From Sphingopyxis sp. YF1 (lineage in GTDB: Bacteria > Pseudomonadota > Alphaproteobacteria > Sphingomonadales > Sphingomonadaceae): a stretch of 64,000 bases of DNA. Made by a program: the position numbers and the translations under genes. The notes below the pieces were generated by a model, which made no database searches, was not told the DNA's origin, and saw only the letters and a program-made list of their open reading frames with translations. Positions 42,940 to 51,139 of the stretch are shown here, in pieces. The stretch is taken from the NCBI RefSeq assembly GCF_022701295.1, contig NZ_CP033204.1, forward strand, positions 4,244,501 to 4,308,500, written 5' to 3'. How positions within the stretch are numbered: the first letter of the stretch is position 1; the number at the start of each line of letters is the position of its first letter.

Positions 42940-43749
42940 ATGGGCAGGCTGACCGGCAAGCGCGCCGTCATCATCGGCGCGGCATCGACGGGAAATATGG
43001 CGCAGACGACCGCGCGCCTCTTTGCACGCGAGGGCGCGACCGTGATGGTCGCGGGGCGCAAGGCCGAACCGCTCGAAGCGCTGGCGGGAGAGATCGGTGG
43101 TCATGCCGCGCTCTGCGATATCACTGACCGGGCGTCGGTTTTTGCGCTCGCCGATGCGGCGAAGGCGAAGATGGGTGGGGTCGATATCGCGATGAACGCG
43201 AGCGGTTGGGGATTGCTCAAGCCTTTGCTCGACGTCACCGAGGAAGAACTGGCCGCAATCGTCGCGCTCCAGTTCACCGGCGTGCATCATTTCCTCCAGG
43301 CGTTCGTCGGCGCGATGCTGGCGAACGAGCCGAGCGGCGGATCGATCATCCAGATATCGTCGGCGACGACGCGCTCGCCGATCAGCAATCACGCCGCTTA
43401 CATCGGAACCAAGACGGGGTCGGAGGCGCTGATCCGCTGCGTTGCCAATGATTTCGGCGCGGCAGGCATCCGTGCGAATATCGTCTCGCCGGCGTTCACC
43501 GAATCGCCGATGACCGAGGGCGCCTTCGCGACGCCGGGATTGGTCGACGCCTTCCTGCCGCGCTATCCGCTGGGTCGGCTCAACACGGCGCAGGATGTCG
43601 CGAATGCATGTTTGTGGCTTGCGAGCGACGAGGCGTTCGTGACCGGTGAGAATCTGCAGCCGAATGGCGGGCTGGCGCTGCGGGGGAATCCGCAGGAAGG
43701 TGACATTGCGGCAGCGGTGGGCGCGGCGATGGCGAAGCTGCAAGCCTGA
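42940..43749 (+). CDS. SDR-family oxidoreductase
   Basis: A 269-residue classical short-chain dehydrogenase/reductase. The cofactor loop is 'GAASTGNMAQTTARLF', the catalytic Ser is in 'IQISSATTR' and the Tyr-Lys pair is in 'AAYIGTKTG'. 'NASG' takes the place of NNAG. It probably oxidises an alcohol or reduces a ketone on the pathway intermediate. The ribosome site 'aaggaga' overlaps the stop of the MDR gene, so the two form an operon. A family A repeat starts 3 bp after its stop. Confidence 0.9.
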   Translation: MGRLTGKRAVIIGAASTGNMAQTTARLFAREGATVMVAGRKAEPLEALAGEIGGHAALCDITDRASVFALADAAKAKMGGVDIAMNASGWGLLKPLLDVTEEELAAIVALQFTGVHHFLQAFVGAMLANEPSGGSIIQISSATTRSPISNHAAYIGTKTGSEALIRCVANDFGAAGIRANIVSPAFTESPMTEGAFATPGLVDAFLPRYPLGRLNTAQDVANACLWLASDEAFVTGENLQPNGGLALRGNPQEGDIAAAVGAAMAKLQA

Positions 43750-43751
43750 AA

Positions 43752-43885
43752 TCCTCCCTGTCGCGAAGCGATGGGGAGGTGGCAGCGCGAAGCGCTGACG
43801 GAGGGGCAATACGCAACGATGCTAGCCCCTCCACCACTCGCTTTGCGAGCGGTCCCCCTCCCCATGGCTTCGCGACAGGGAGGAT
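43752..43885. repeat. Dispersed inverted repeat, family A, copy 3
   Basis: Outer arms 'tcctccctgtcgcgaagcga' and 'gcttcgcgacagggagga' with the inner 'ctgacggaggggc' / 'agcccctccacc' arms. It exactly fills the space between two convergent stop codons, 2 bp from each. That strongly suggests service as a bidirectional terminator or a boundary element. Confidence 0.88.
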
Positions 43886-43887
43886 TC

Positions 43888-45450
43888 TCAGCCGATCTGC
43901 CGCTCGCGGCCTTCCCAATAGGGCGCGCGCAGTTCGCGGCGAAGGATCTTGCCCGAAGGGTTGCGGGGCAGCGCGGGGATGAAGTCGACCGACTTCGGGC
44001 ATTTATACCCAGCGATCCGCTCGCGGGCCCAGGTGATGATCTCGTCTGCGTGGGCGCTCTGGCCCTCGCGCAGCACGACGCAGGCCTTCACCGCCTCGCC
44101 CCATTTCGCGTCGGGGACGCCGACCACCGCGACATCGGCGACGGCGGGGTGGCCATAGATCGCATTCTCGACCTCGGCCGGATAGACATTCTCGCCGCCC
44201 GAGATGATCATGTCCTTCACCCGGTCGTGGAGGTAGAAATAGCCGTCCTCGTCGGTGTAGCCGGCGTCGCCGGTGCGCAGCCAGCCGCCCGCGTCGATCG
44301 TCTCTGCGGTCGCTTCGGGTCGTCCCCAATATTCGCGCATATTCGCCTGCGCGCGGATCGCGATCTCGCCGATTTCGCGCGGCGGCAGGACATGGCCGTC
44401 GCCGTCGATCACCCGCATCTCGACCCCGCGCAGTGGCTTGCCGACCGAACGCATGCGTTCGTTGCCGGCGGGGTCATGATCCTCGGGCGGCAGCGCGGCG
44501 ATCGTGCCCGAGGTCTCGGTCATGCCGTACATCTGGACGAAGCCGCACTGGAAGATGTCGATGCACTGGCGCAGCAGGTCGAGCGGGATCGGCGAGGCGC
44601 CATAGGCGATGTGACGGAGCCGCGAGAAATCGACCTCGCGCGCCCGCGGCTGATTGACGATGATCTGCATCGCCGCGGGCACCATGAAGATTTTCGAGAT
44701 GCCATAGGCCTCGATCAGGTCGAGCACCCCGCCGGGATCGAACTCGCGCGTGATGACGCCGGTCGCGCCGTTGGTCATGACGGTGATGCCGTATCCGGTG
44801 CCGCCGATATGGAAGCAGGGCATGGCGACGAGGCCGACGTCATCCTCGTCCCAGCGTTCCCAGTCGGCCTGCAGCGCCGGGTCGCGGTCGAGCTTCGAGC
44901 GCAGCACCGATCCGTTGGTGAGCACCGCGCCCTTGGGCTTGCCGGTGGTGCCCGAGGTGTACATCTGGATCACCGCGTCGCTCTCGCCGCGCGGGATGCC
45001 GGGATCGGTGGCGGGAAAGTCGTCGCGCCAGGCCCGGTAATCGCCCTCGACCGCGATGACATGCTCGACGCCTGGAAACGCATGGCGGTTCGCCGCGACC
45101 AGGTCGGTGAACTCGGGCCCGACGCACAATATGCGCGCGCCGCAATTGTCGATGATCCACGCGATCTCGGGCACCGCGAGCCGCCAGTTGACCGGCGTCA
45201 TGACGCCGCCGGCCTTGGCGACCGCCACCATCAGCTCGAAATAGAGATCGCTGTTCTTGCCGAGATAGGCGACGCGGTCGTCGGGTTCCAGCCCGATCGC
45301 GATCAGTGCGTTGGCGGCGCGGCTGCTGTTCGCATCGAAGTCGGCGTTGCGCGTCGTCCGGCCCTCGAAATGAAAGAGGATCTTGTCGGGGCGCTCGTGC
45401 GCGTTCCGCCGCGCGACATCGGCGACGCGTTCAAATGCTGCGACCTTCAC
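43888..45450 (-). CDS. AMP-forming acyl-CoA synthetase (FadD-like)
   Basis: A 520-residue adenylating ligase that should convert a carboxylic acid to its CoA thioester with ATP. The P-loop-like motif 'YTSGTTGKPKG' is at 164-174, 'YGMTETSG' is A5, 'WLRTGDAGY' is A7 and the catalytic Lys is K501 in 'NPSGKILRREL'. The start is GTG after 'gggagagaag'; no better codon fits. It follows the carotenoid-oxygenase-type gene by 13 bp, so a cleavage-then-activation sequence is plausible. The acid substrate is unknown. Confidence 0.93.
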   Translation of the reverse strand: MKVAAFERVADVARRNAHERPDKILFHFEGRTTRNADFDANSSRAANALIAIGLEPDDRVAYLGKNSDLYFELMVAVAKAGGVMTPVNWRLAVPEIAWIIDNCGARILCVGPEFTDLVAANRHAFPGVEHVIAVEGDYRAWRDDFPATDPGIPRGESDAVIQMYTSGTTGKPKGAVLTNGSVLRSKLDRDPALQADWERWDEDDVGLVAMPCFHIGGTGYGITVMTNGATGVITREFDPGGVLDLIEAYGISKIFMVPAAMQIIVNQPRAREVDFSRLRHIAYGASPIPLDLLRQCIDIFQCGFVQMYGMTETSGTIAALPPEDHDPAGNERMRSVGKPLRGVEMRVIDGDGHVLPPREIGEIAIRAQANMREYWGRPEATAETIDAGGWLRTGDAGYTDEDGYFYLHDRVKDMIISGGENVYPAEVENAIYGHPAVADVAVVGVPDAKWGEAVKACVVLREGQSAHADEIITWARERIAGYKCPKSVDFIPALPRNPSGKILRRELRAPYWEGRERQIG

Positions 45451-45463
45451 GGGTCTTCTCTCC

Positions 45464-46921
45464 CTATGCTGCGCCGAGCGCCTGCCGATAGAGCATGGAG
45501 TCGGCGGCGTAGAAATTGCAATGGAAACCCGACGGTACACGGAACGGGACATGCACAAGCGCGACCGGACCCGCCGCGATGTCGAGCGCGTCGAAGATCG
45601 CGAGTTCGCTCGTCGCAGCGCCGGCGCGGTGGATGAGGGTCATCGCATAGCCGTCGCCTTCGCCAGCAGCGCCCATCTTCGGCGCGAAGATCAGTTCGCC
45701 GCACGCCGCTCCGTTGCCGAAATGATAGAAATCCTCCTTGCCGCTCACCGTGTCGAAGCGCAGCACGCCATCCATCCCCTCGGCACGGCCGTCGCGACTG
45801 TTCAGGTTGATATTCGCAAAGCTGTGGCGCGAGGCGCGGGTCATGAAGCGGTCGTCGGGACGCGGGAACTGGATGTCGCGGTCGTTGAGCGTTTCTTCGG
45901 TGATCCATGTCCCGTTGCCATTGGTGCCGGGGTCGATCGTCCAGCGCCGCAGGCTCTGCTGCGTGTCGCCATGCGTCTTTTTCACCCCCGTCTCGTCGGG
46001 GAAGAGCGCGGTGCCGTTGGCGGCGGCGACGTCGGCGACGATCTTGCCGTCCTGTTCCCACACATTGAGTTCGTGGAACATGTGACGGGGTTCATAATCG
46101 AACCAGCGAAGGTCGCTCGCCGATCCTTCGCGCGGCATCACCCCGAATTTGGTCGGGCGGCCGTTGACCCAGGCGGTCATCGGTCCGCCCTTCATGAACC
46201 GGCCGAGGTCGGCGTCGATCGGGATCACCGGGAAGACGACCCAATTCTCGGTCAGGAAGAAAGTATGCATCAGCGCGTTGTGCGGCATGTCGATGATCTC
46301 GGCCTTGCGCACGCTGCCGTCGGCGGCGATCACGTCGTAACGCAATTGCGGCGCCCCCATCGGGCCGTTGATCGCCATGCCGATGTTGATAAGTTCGCCG
46401 CTATAATGGTCGATCTTGGGGTGGGCGGAAAAGGTCGTGGTGATCGTCCCGCCATAATGTTCCTCGCCCAGCGTCTCCAGCGTGCGCGGGTCGAGTTCGA
46501 CCGCAGGCGCCCCCTCCATCAGCGCGAGCAATTTGCCGCCATGGACGATGATATTGGTATTGGCGGTGTTGTAGCGCTTTCCCTGCACCGACGGATCGGC
46601 GGTCATCGGGTTGCCGAACATGCCGAACAGGCGCTTGCCCGCCGCCTTCTCCAGCTCGAACTTCTCGGTCCGCACCCAGCGGTTGAGCATCGACGCGCGG
46701 CCGCCCTCGATGTGAAAGGCATAGACCATGCCGTCGCCGTCGAACCAGTGATACTCACCTTCGCGCGTCGGATAGAGCGGCTCGGGCCCGTTGCGATAGA
46801 AGACGCCGACGAGATCGGCCGGGATTTCGCCCTCGACGATCAGGTCGGGCGCCGTCGCCTCGAACCGCACCGGCTGGTGATGGCCCGACAGATAGGGGTG
46901 GTCGAAAAAGGCCTGCGTCAT
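45464..46921 (-). CDS. Carotenoid/lignostilbene cleavage oxygenase family enzyme
   Basis: A 485-residue non-haem iron dioxygenase that splits an alkene bond to two carbonyls. The four iron-binding histidines of the seven-bladed propeller are visible: H167 ('FSAHPKI'), H219 ('LMHTFFLTENW'), H283 ('MFHELNVWEQ') and H467 ('SGFHCNFYA'). Sphingomonads carry such enzymes both for carotenoids and for lignin-derived or plant stilbenes; the sequence does not decide. It is followed by an acyl-CoA synthetase after 13 bp and lies 110 bp behind a TonB receptor gene transcribed the same way, fitting uptake, cleavage and activation. Confidence 0.9.
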   Translation of the reverse strand: MTQAFFDHPYLSGHHQPVRFEATAPDLIVEGEIPADLVGVFYRNGPEPLYPTREGEYHWFDGDGMVYAFHIEGGRASMLNRWVRTEKFELEKAAGKRLFGMFGNPMTADPSVQGKRYNTANTNIIVHGGKLLALMEGAPAVELDPRTLETLGEEHYGGTITTTFSAHPKIDHYSGELINIGMAINGPMGAPQLRYDVIAADGSVRKAEIIDMPHNALMHTFFLTENWVVFPVIPIDADLGRFMKGGPMTAWVNGRPTKFGVMPREGSASDLRWFDYEPRHMFHELNVWEQDGKIVADVAAANGTALFPDETGVKKTHGDTQQSLRRWTIDPGTNGNGTWITEETLNDRDIQFPRPDDRFMTRASRHSFANINLNSRDGRAEGMDGVLRFDTVSGKEDFYHFGNGAACGELIFAPKMGAAGEGDGYAMTLIHRAGAATSELAIFDALDIAAGPVALVHVPFRVPSGFHCNFYAADSMLYRQALGAA

Positions 46922-46960
46922 CTGGGTTCCCCCGACATACTGGTGTGATCCATCAAACAA

Positions 46961-46983
46961 GGGGCGGTGCAATGCGCCGCCCC
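46961..46983 (-). terminator. Terminator candidate after the TonB receptor
   Basis: A 7-bp GC stem ('ggggcgg' / 'ccgcccc') with a 9-nt loop lies 49 bp after the receptor stop. On the minus strand it is followed by 'ttgtttgatgg', a partly T-rich tail. Weak to moderate Rho-independent terminator; some readthrough into the oxygenase gene is likely. Confidence 0.45.
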
Positions 46984-47031
46984 CCGTCCCCCTTTTCGTC
47001 TCGCCGTGCCCGTGGCGGGCACGGCCGTTCG

Positions 47032-49422
47032 TCAGAATTTGAAGCCGAGTTCCACGCCATAGGTGCGCGGCTGGATCGCCGCGCCAAAGGTGAAGAGACC
47101 CGCCACCGGCAGGGTCGACGACAGGCCCTTGTGGTTGGTGAGGTTGCGGCCGAACAGCGCGAGGCTGACTTCGCGTCCTTCGCCGAGGAAATGCGTGTAG
47201 CCGATCTGCGCCGACAGATTTTCCCGGTTTTCGGTGAAGCAGCGATTGTCGTTGGTCACCGCGCCGGGGACGACCGGACGGTTCGGTGCGATGCAGGTCA
47301 CATATTTGCTCTGGTAGCGCAGCAGGGTCGAGGCATCGATCCGGCCCGAGCTGATTTCCTTGCTGTAGTTCAGCCCCGCCGACCATTGATATTTGGGGGC
47401 GCGGCGCAGCGTCAGCGTCGACACGTCGTCGGGGATGCCGTCGGCGGCGCTGCCGGTGGTCAGCCCGACGATGTCGTTGAAGAAACTCTTGTACTTGGCG
47501 TCGGTGTAGCTGAACGACGCGTTGAAGCTGAACGCGTCGGACATCTGCGCGATGATCTCGGCCTCGAAGCCCTTGATGTCGGCGGACGAGGCGTTTTTCA
47601 CCACGGTTTCCTGCGGGCTCGACGAACCCGGCGGCGACGGTTGCACCACCTCTTCCTGCTTGTTGTTATATTTGGTGTAATAGAAGGCGAGGTTGGTGCG
47701 CAGCGTGCGGTCGAGCCAGTCGGCCTTGAGCCCCACCTCATAGGCGTCGACCGTCTCGGGCTGGTACGGCCCGAGCGAGGTCGGCGACGCCGCGCGGCCG
47801 TTGAAGCCGCCCGAGCGGAAACCGCGCGAGAAGGAGGCATAGGCCAGCTTGCCCGGTTCGATCGTATATTCGGCATTGGCGCGCCAGGTGAATTTTCCGA
47901 AGCTGTCGCTGCCCGAGCAATTGTTGGCAGGGGCGTAGACGGGAATGACCACGCCGGGTGCCGGGCTGGTCGTGCCGGTCACCGCGACGCAGCTCGTGCC
48001 GTCGAAGGTCGGCTGGGTCAGGCGGACGAGCGCTCCGATGCGGCCGTAATTGTTGAAGATCGACTTTTTGTCGTCGGTGTAGCGCGCGCCCACCGAGATC
48101 TTGAACTGGTCCGACAGGCTGATCTGCGCGTCGGCGAAACCGGCATAGGATTTGGCGTGATGGTCGACATATTGGCGGAGCACCGCGGTCGAGCCCTGGC
48201 CGAGGACGACGCCGAAATTGGTCGATTGGTCGAGCGTGTAACTGCTGTTGAAATAATAGCCGCCGACCAGCAGGTTCACCATGTCGAAGTCGGCGAGCAG
48301 GCGGACCTCCTGGCTGAACTGCTTGTAGCGCTGGTCGCGCTTCGTCTCGAAGAAATTGACCGAGCTGGCGTCGAAGTCCTGCGTCACCGATTCCTTGTTC
48401 TTGATGTAACCGGTGACCGACGAGAGCGTGAGATTGTCGCTGAGTTCGATGTCGATGTTGCCGGTGATGCTGTCCGCATCGTTGCGCACCGGGGTCTCGA
48501 TGCTGCTGTAGGTGGTGTAGAGGCCGCGGTGCGGCTGGGTCGAACGGTTGCACTCGGCGGCCGGAGAGAAGCCCGGCGCGCCGGGAGCGGCGCAGACGAC
48601 GTCGCGGCCGGTTTCGGACAGCGGCGCAACGATCGTCTCCCCGCGTTCGCGGCTGTGCTGATAGGTGATCTGCGCACTGATCGTGTCGCTGGGGGTGATC
48701 AGCGCGGTGACGCCGCCAGTCAGCGTCTCATAGGCACCCTCGCGCTTGTTCTTGGTGACGTTGAAATAATAGCCGTCGGTTTTGTCGTAATAGCCGAAGG
48801 CCTTCAATGCGATGAAGTCGCCGAGCTTGCCGGTGTTGACGACGAGGCGGCCGCGCTTGGTATCGAAATTGCTGTAGGCGAACTGACCGCGCACGCCGAA
48901 ATCGTCGGTCGGCTTGGTGCGCGTCACGTTGATCACGCCGCCGATGGTGTTGCGGCCGAACAAAGTGCCCTGCGGTCCGCGCAGCACTTCGAGCCGTTCG
49001 AGGTCGAAGCTGTCGAGCAGCTGGCCGGTGTTGGTGCCGATGAAGACACCGTCGACGACGACGCCGACCGCGGGGTCGAAGCTCTTTTCGATATCCTCGA
49101 AGCTGATCCCGCGGATCGAGATCGCCGCGGCGCTGGGGCCGGCGCCGACTGAGTCGACGACGAGGCTGGGAACGCGGCCGGCGATGTCGCGGATGTCGTC
49201 GATCGTTGCCGATTCGAGCGCGGTCTGGTCGAGTGCGGTGACCGCGATCGGGATCGACTGGACGCTCTCCTGGCGCTTCTGCGCGGTGACCACGATCTCG
49301 CGGAGCGCGCTGCCGCTGTCGTCCGCGGCGGCCTCCTGCGCGAGCGCCGGCGTGGCGATGGCAAGCGCGGCGAGCGACACGGTCGCGTAGACGGCGGGCA
49401 GCATTCGGGCATGCGTGGTCAT
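47032..49422 (-). CDS. TonB-dependent outer-membrane receptor (first)
   Basis: A 796-residue receptor for energised import across the outer membrane. It has a signal peptide of about 30 residues ending 'ATPALAQ', a TonB-box-like 'REIVVTAQ', a plug domain (about 55-165: 'SIRGISFEDIEKSFDPAVGV', 'RGPQGTLFGRNTIGG') and a 22-strand barrel ending in aromatic 'GVELGFKF'. Its layout matches the sphingomonad receptors associated with aromatic, steroid or siderophore uptake. The ATG after 'gagggaggattgacg' is preferred over a TTG two codons earlier. Probably imports the substrate of the surrounding catabolic genes. Confidence 0.94.
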   Translation of the reverse strand: MTTHARMLPAVYATVSLAALAIATPALAQEAAADDSGSALREIVVTAQKRQESVQSIPIAVTALDQTALESATIDDIRDIAGRVPSLVVDSVGAGPSAAAISIRGISFEDIEKSFDPAVGVVVDGVFIGTNTGQLLDSFDLERLEVLRGPQGTLFGRNTIGGVINVTRTKPTDDFGVRGQFAYSNFDTKRGRLVVNTGKLGDFIALKAFGYYDKTDGYYFNVTKNKREGAYETLTGGVTALITPSDTISAQITYQHSRERGETIVAPLSETGRDVVCAAPGAPGFSPAAECNRSTQPHRGLYTTYSSIETPVRNDADSITGNIDIELSDNLTLSSVTGYIKNKESVTQDFDASSVNFFETKRDQRYKQFSQEVRLLADFDMVNLLVGGYYFNSSYTLDQSTNFGVVLGQGSTAVLRQYVDHHAKSYAGFADAQISLSDQFKISVGARYTDDKKSIFNNYGRIGALVRLTQPTFDGTSCVAVTGTTSPAPGVVIPVYAPANNCSGSDSFGKFTWRANAEYTIEPGKLAYASFSRGFRSGGFNGRAASPTSLGPYQPETVDAYEVGLKADWLDRTLRTNLAFYYTKYNNKQEEVVQPSPPGSSSPQETVVKNASSADIKGFEAEIIAQMSDAFSFNASFSYTDAKYKSFFNDIVGLTTGSAADGIPDDVSTLTLRRAPKYQWSAGLNYSKEISSGRIDASTLLRYQSKYVTCIAPNRPVVPGAVTNDNRCFTENRENLSAQIGYTHFLGEGREVSLALFGRNLTNHKGLSSTLPVAGLFTFGAAIQPRTYGVELGFKF

Positions 49423-49562
49423 CGTCAATCCTCCCTCTCGCGCCGGCGCATAGGCTCGCCGGTCACGTTGGAGCGGAAGGTCCGCTTAATGTCCCGATTC
49501 AACAATCATCAAAAATATCAGGCATGCCGTAACGGCCGGAAACGCCCTGAAATTGGGCGATT

Positions 49563-50279
49563 CTATTGCCGCTGGGTGGCGCCGCCGTCGACGAACAGTC
49601 CGTGGCCGGACATGAACCGCGCGTCGTCGGACGCAAGAAAGGCGGCAACGTCGGCGACGTCTTCGGGCTGGCCGAGGCGCCCCAGCGCGGCCTTGTCGAT
49701 CCAGCGCTGCCTGAATTCGGGCAGCGCCGAAAAGGCGGGGGCGGTCATCGGCGTGTCGATCGCGCCGGGCTGGATGCAGTTGACCGTGATGCCATGCGCG
49801 CCGACTTCCGCCGCGACCGATTTGGTCATGCCGAGCACCGCATGTTTCGACGCGCTGTACGCCGCCATGCCGGCCTCGCCAAAGCTCGACATCACCGAAC
49901 CGATCAGGATGATCCGGCCGTGCGGCGAGCGTTTGAGCAAGGGCAGGGCATCGCGCATCAGGCGGAAGATGGCGGTGACGTTGATCGCCATCATCTGGTC
50001 GAAAAAATCGTCGCTGTGGCCGTCCAGCGGCTGCATGCCCGTGATCCCTGCGCAGGCGACGACGATATCGAGCGCGCCGAAGCGTGCTTCGGCCTCGGCG
50101 ACCAGCCGGGCATTGGTGCCCGGTTCGGTGACGTCGGCGACGATGTCGACCGCGCCCGTCCGGTCGGTGGTCAGCACGCGTGCGCCGTCGGCGGCGAGAC
50201 GCCGGGCGGTTGCGCGCCCGATCCCCGATCCGGCGCCGGTTACCAGCGCAGCGCGGCCGTCGAGCCGCCCGGCGGTCAC
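49563..50279 (-). CDS. SDR-family oxidoreductase
   Basis: A 238-residue classical SDR. Cofactor loop 'TGAGSGIGRATARRL', Ser in 'ILIGSVMSS', Tyr-Lys in 'AAYSASKHAV', and C-terminal 'GHGLFVDGG'. The GTG start overlaps the stop of the upstream SDR in GTGA, so the two are co-translated. The N-terminus is short, directly before the first beta strand, which supports this start. Probably an alcohol or ketone oxidoreductase in the same pathway as its partner. Confidence 0.9.
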   Translation of the reverse strand: MTAGRLDGRAALVTGAGSGIGRATARRLAADGARVLTTDRTGAVDIVADVTEPGTNARLVAEAEARFGALDIVVACAGITGMQPLDGHSDDFFDQMMAINVTAIFRLMRDALPLLKRSPHGRIILIGSVMSSFGEAGMAAYSASKHAVLGMTKSVAAEVGAHGITVNCIQPGAIDTPMTAPAFSALPEFRQRWIDKAALGRLGQPEDVADVAAFLASDDARFMSGHGLFVDGGATQRQ

Positions 50280-51022
50280 AGCGAGCTGCCGCCGTCGACG
50301 CGAAATTCGGCGCCGGTCGCAAAGCCCGATTCGTCCGACGCGAGGTACAGGACGATCGCAGAAATTTCCTCGGGCTTGCCGAGCCGTCCGACGGGGTGCG
50401 TCGCGACCCAGCTGTCGTAGAGCGCCTGCGGATCGTCGACCTGCGCCATGACCTTGTCGAGGATCGGGGTGTGGATCGCGCCCGGATGCACCGAATTGCA
50501 CCGGATGCCGTACCCCTTGCGCGCATAGTGGAGCGCGACCGATTTGGTCAGGTGCGTCACCGCGGCCTTCGCGGCGTTATAGGCGGCGAGATCGCCCTGC
50601 GCACGCACGCCGCACATCGACGACATGTTGATCACCGACCCGCCATGATCCTTCATCTTGGGGATCACATGCTTGCAGCCGAGGAAGACGCCGTCGACAT
50701 CGACCGAAAATTCGTGGCGAAAGGCTTCGAGCGTCAGATCTTCGATCGAGCCGTGGGTGGTGATGCCGGCGTTGTTGACGAGGATGTCGACGCGCTCGCA
50801 GCTGGCGAGCGCGTCGAGCCACTCGGCTTCCTGCGATACGTCGAGTTTCACGAAGCGCTGGCCGAGTTCGGCGGCGAGCGCTTCGCCCGCGGCGACGTCG
50901 ATGTCGGCGATGATAACGCGCGCGCCCTCGGCGACGAAACGGCGGACGATGTCGAGGCCGAGCCCCGATGCGCCGCCGGTGACGAACGCGATCTTGCCCG
51001 CGATGCGGCCTTGCCCTGCCAT
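50276..51022 (-). CDS. SDR-family oxidoreductase
   Basis: A 248-residue classical SDR: cofactor loop 'TGGASGLGLDIVRRF', 'NNAG', Ser in 'NMSSMCGVR', Tyr-Lys in 'AAYNAAKAAV' and the conserved 'HPGAIHTPI'. This pattern resembles 3-alpha- and 3-beta-/20-beta-hydroxysteroid dehydrogenases, among many others, so substrate calling is unsafe. A strong ribosome site 'gagggagg' precedes the ATG. It heads a two-SDR operon, divergent from the GMC oxidoreductase. Confidence 0.9.
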   Translation of the reverse strand: MAGQGRIAGKIAFVTGGASGLGLDIVRRFVAEGARVIIADIDVAAGEALAAELGQRFVKLDVSQEAEWLDALASCERVDILVNNAGITTHGSIEDLTLEAFRHEFSVDVDGVFLGCKHVIPKMKDHGGSVINMSSMCGVRAQGDLAAYNAAKAAVTHLTKSVALHYARKGYGIRCNSVHPGAIHTPILDKVMAQVDDPQALYDSWVATHPVGRLGKPEEISAIVLYLASDESGFATGAEFRVDGGSSL

Positions 51023-51074
51023 CCTGTCCTCCCTCTTTTGCCTCTCGACTATCATGCGGCCGCGGCGCCGCGAG

Positions 51075-51092
51075 CCTATTTATTGCGCTAGG
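51075..51092. promoter_or_regulatory. Shared promoter-region motif, copy 1
   Basis: 'cctatttattgcgctagg' has CCTA/TAGG half sites 10 bp apart and lies 48 bp before the GMC start. A related element with the same spacing (11 of 18 bases equal) lies 51 bp before the SDR at 53885. Both are preceded by 'atcatgcgg' and followed by a near-identical ribosome site. Operator or core promoter; not distinguishable here. Confidence 0.4.
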
Positions 51093-51139
51093 TGCGGGGG
51101 CGGGGAGCCGCTGTCAGGTCATGGGCGAGGAGAGGCGCC

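Noticed and set aside
36347..49152. Plus-strand frames of 762, 809 and 735 codons
   Set aside because: They mirror the P450/ACAD/ThuA, molybdoenzyme and TonB-receptor genes respectively and lack domain motifs or ribosome sites.
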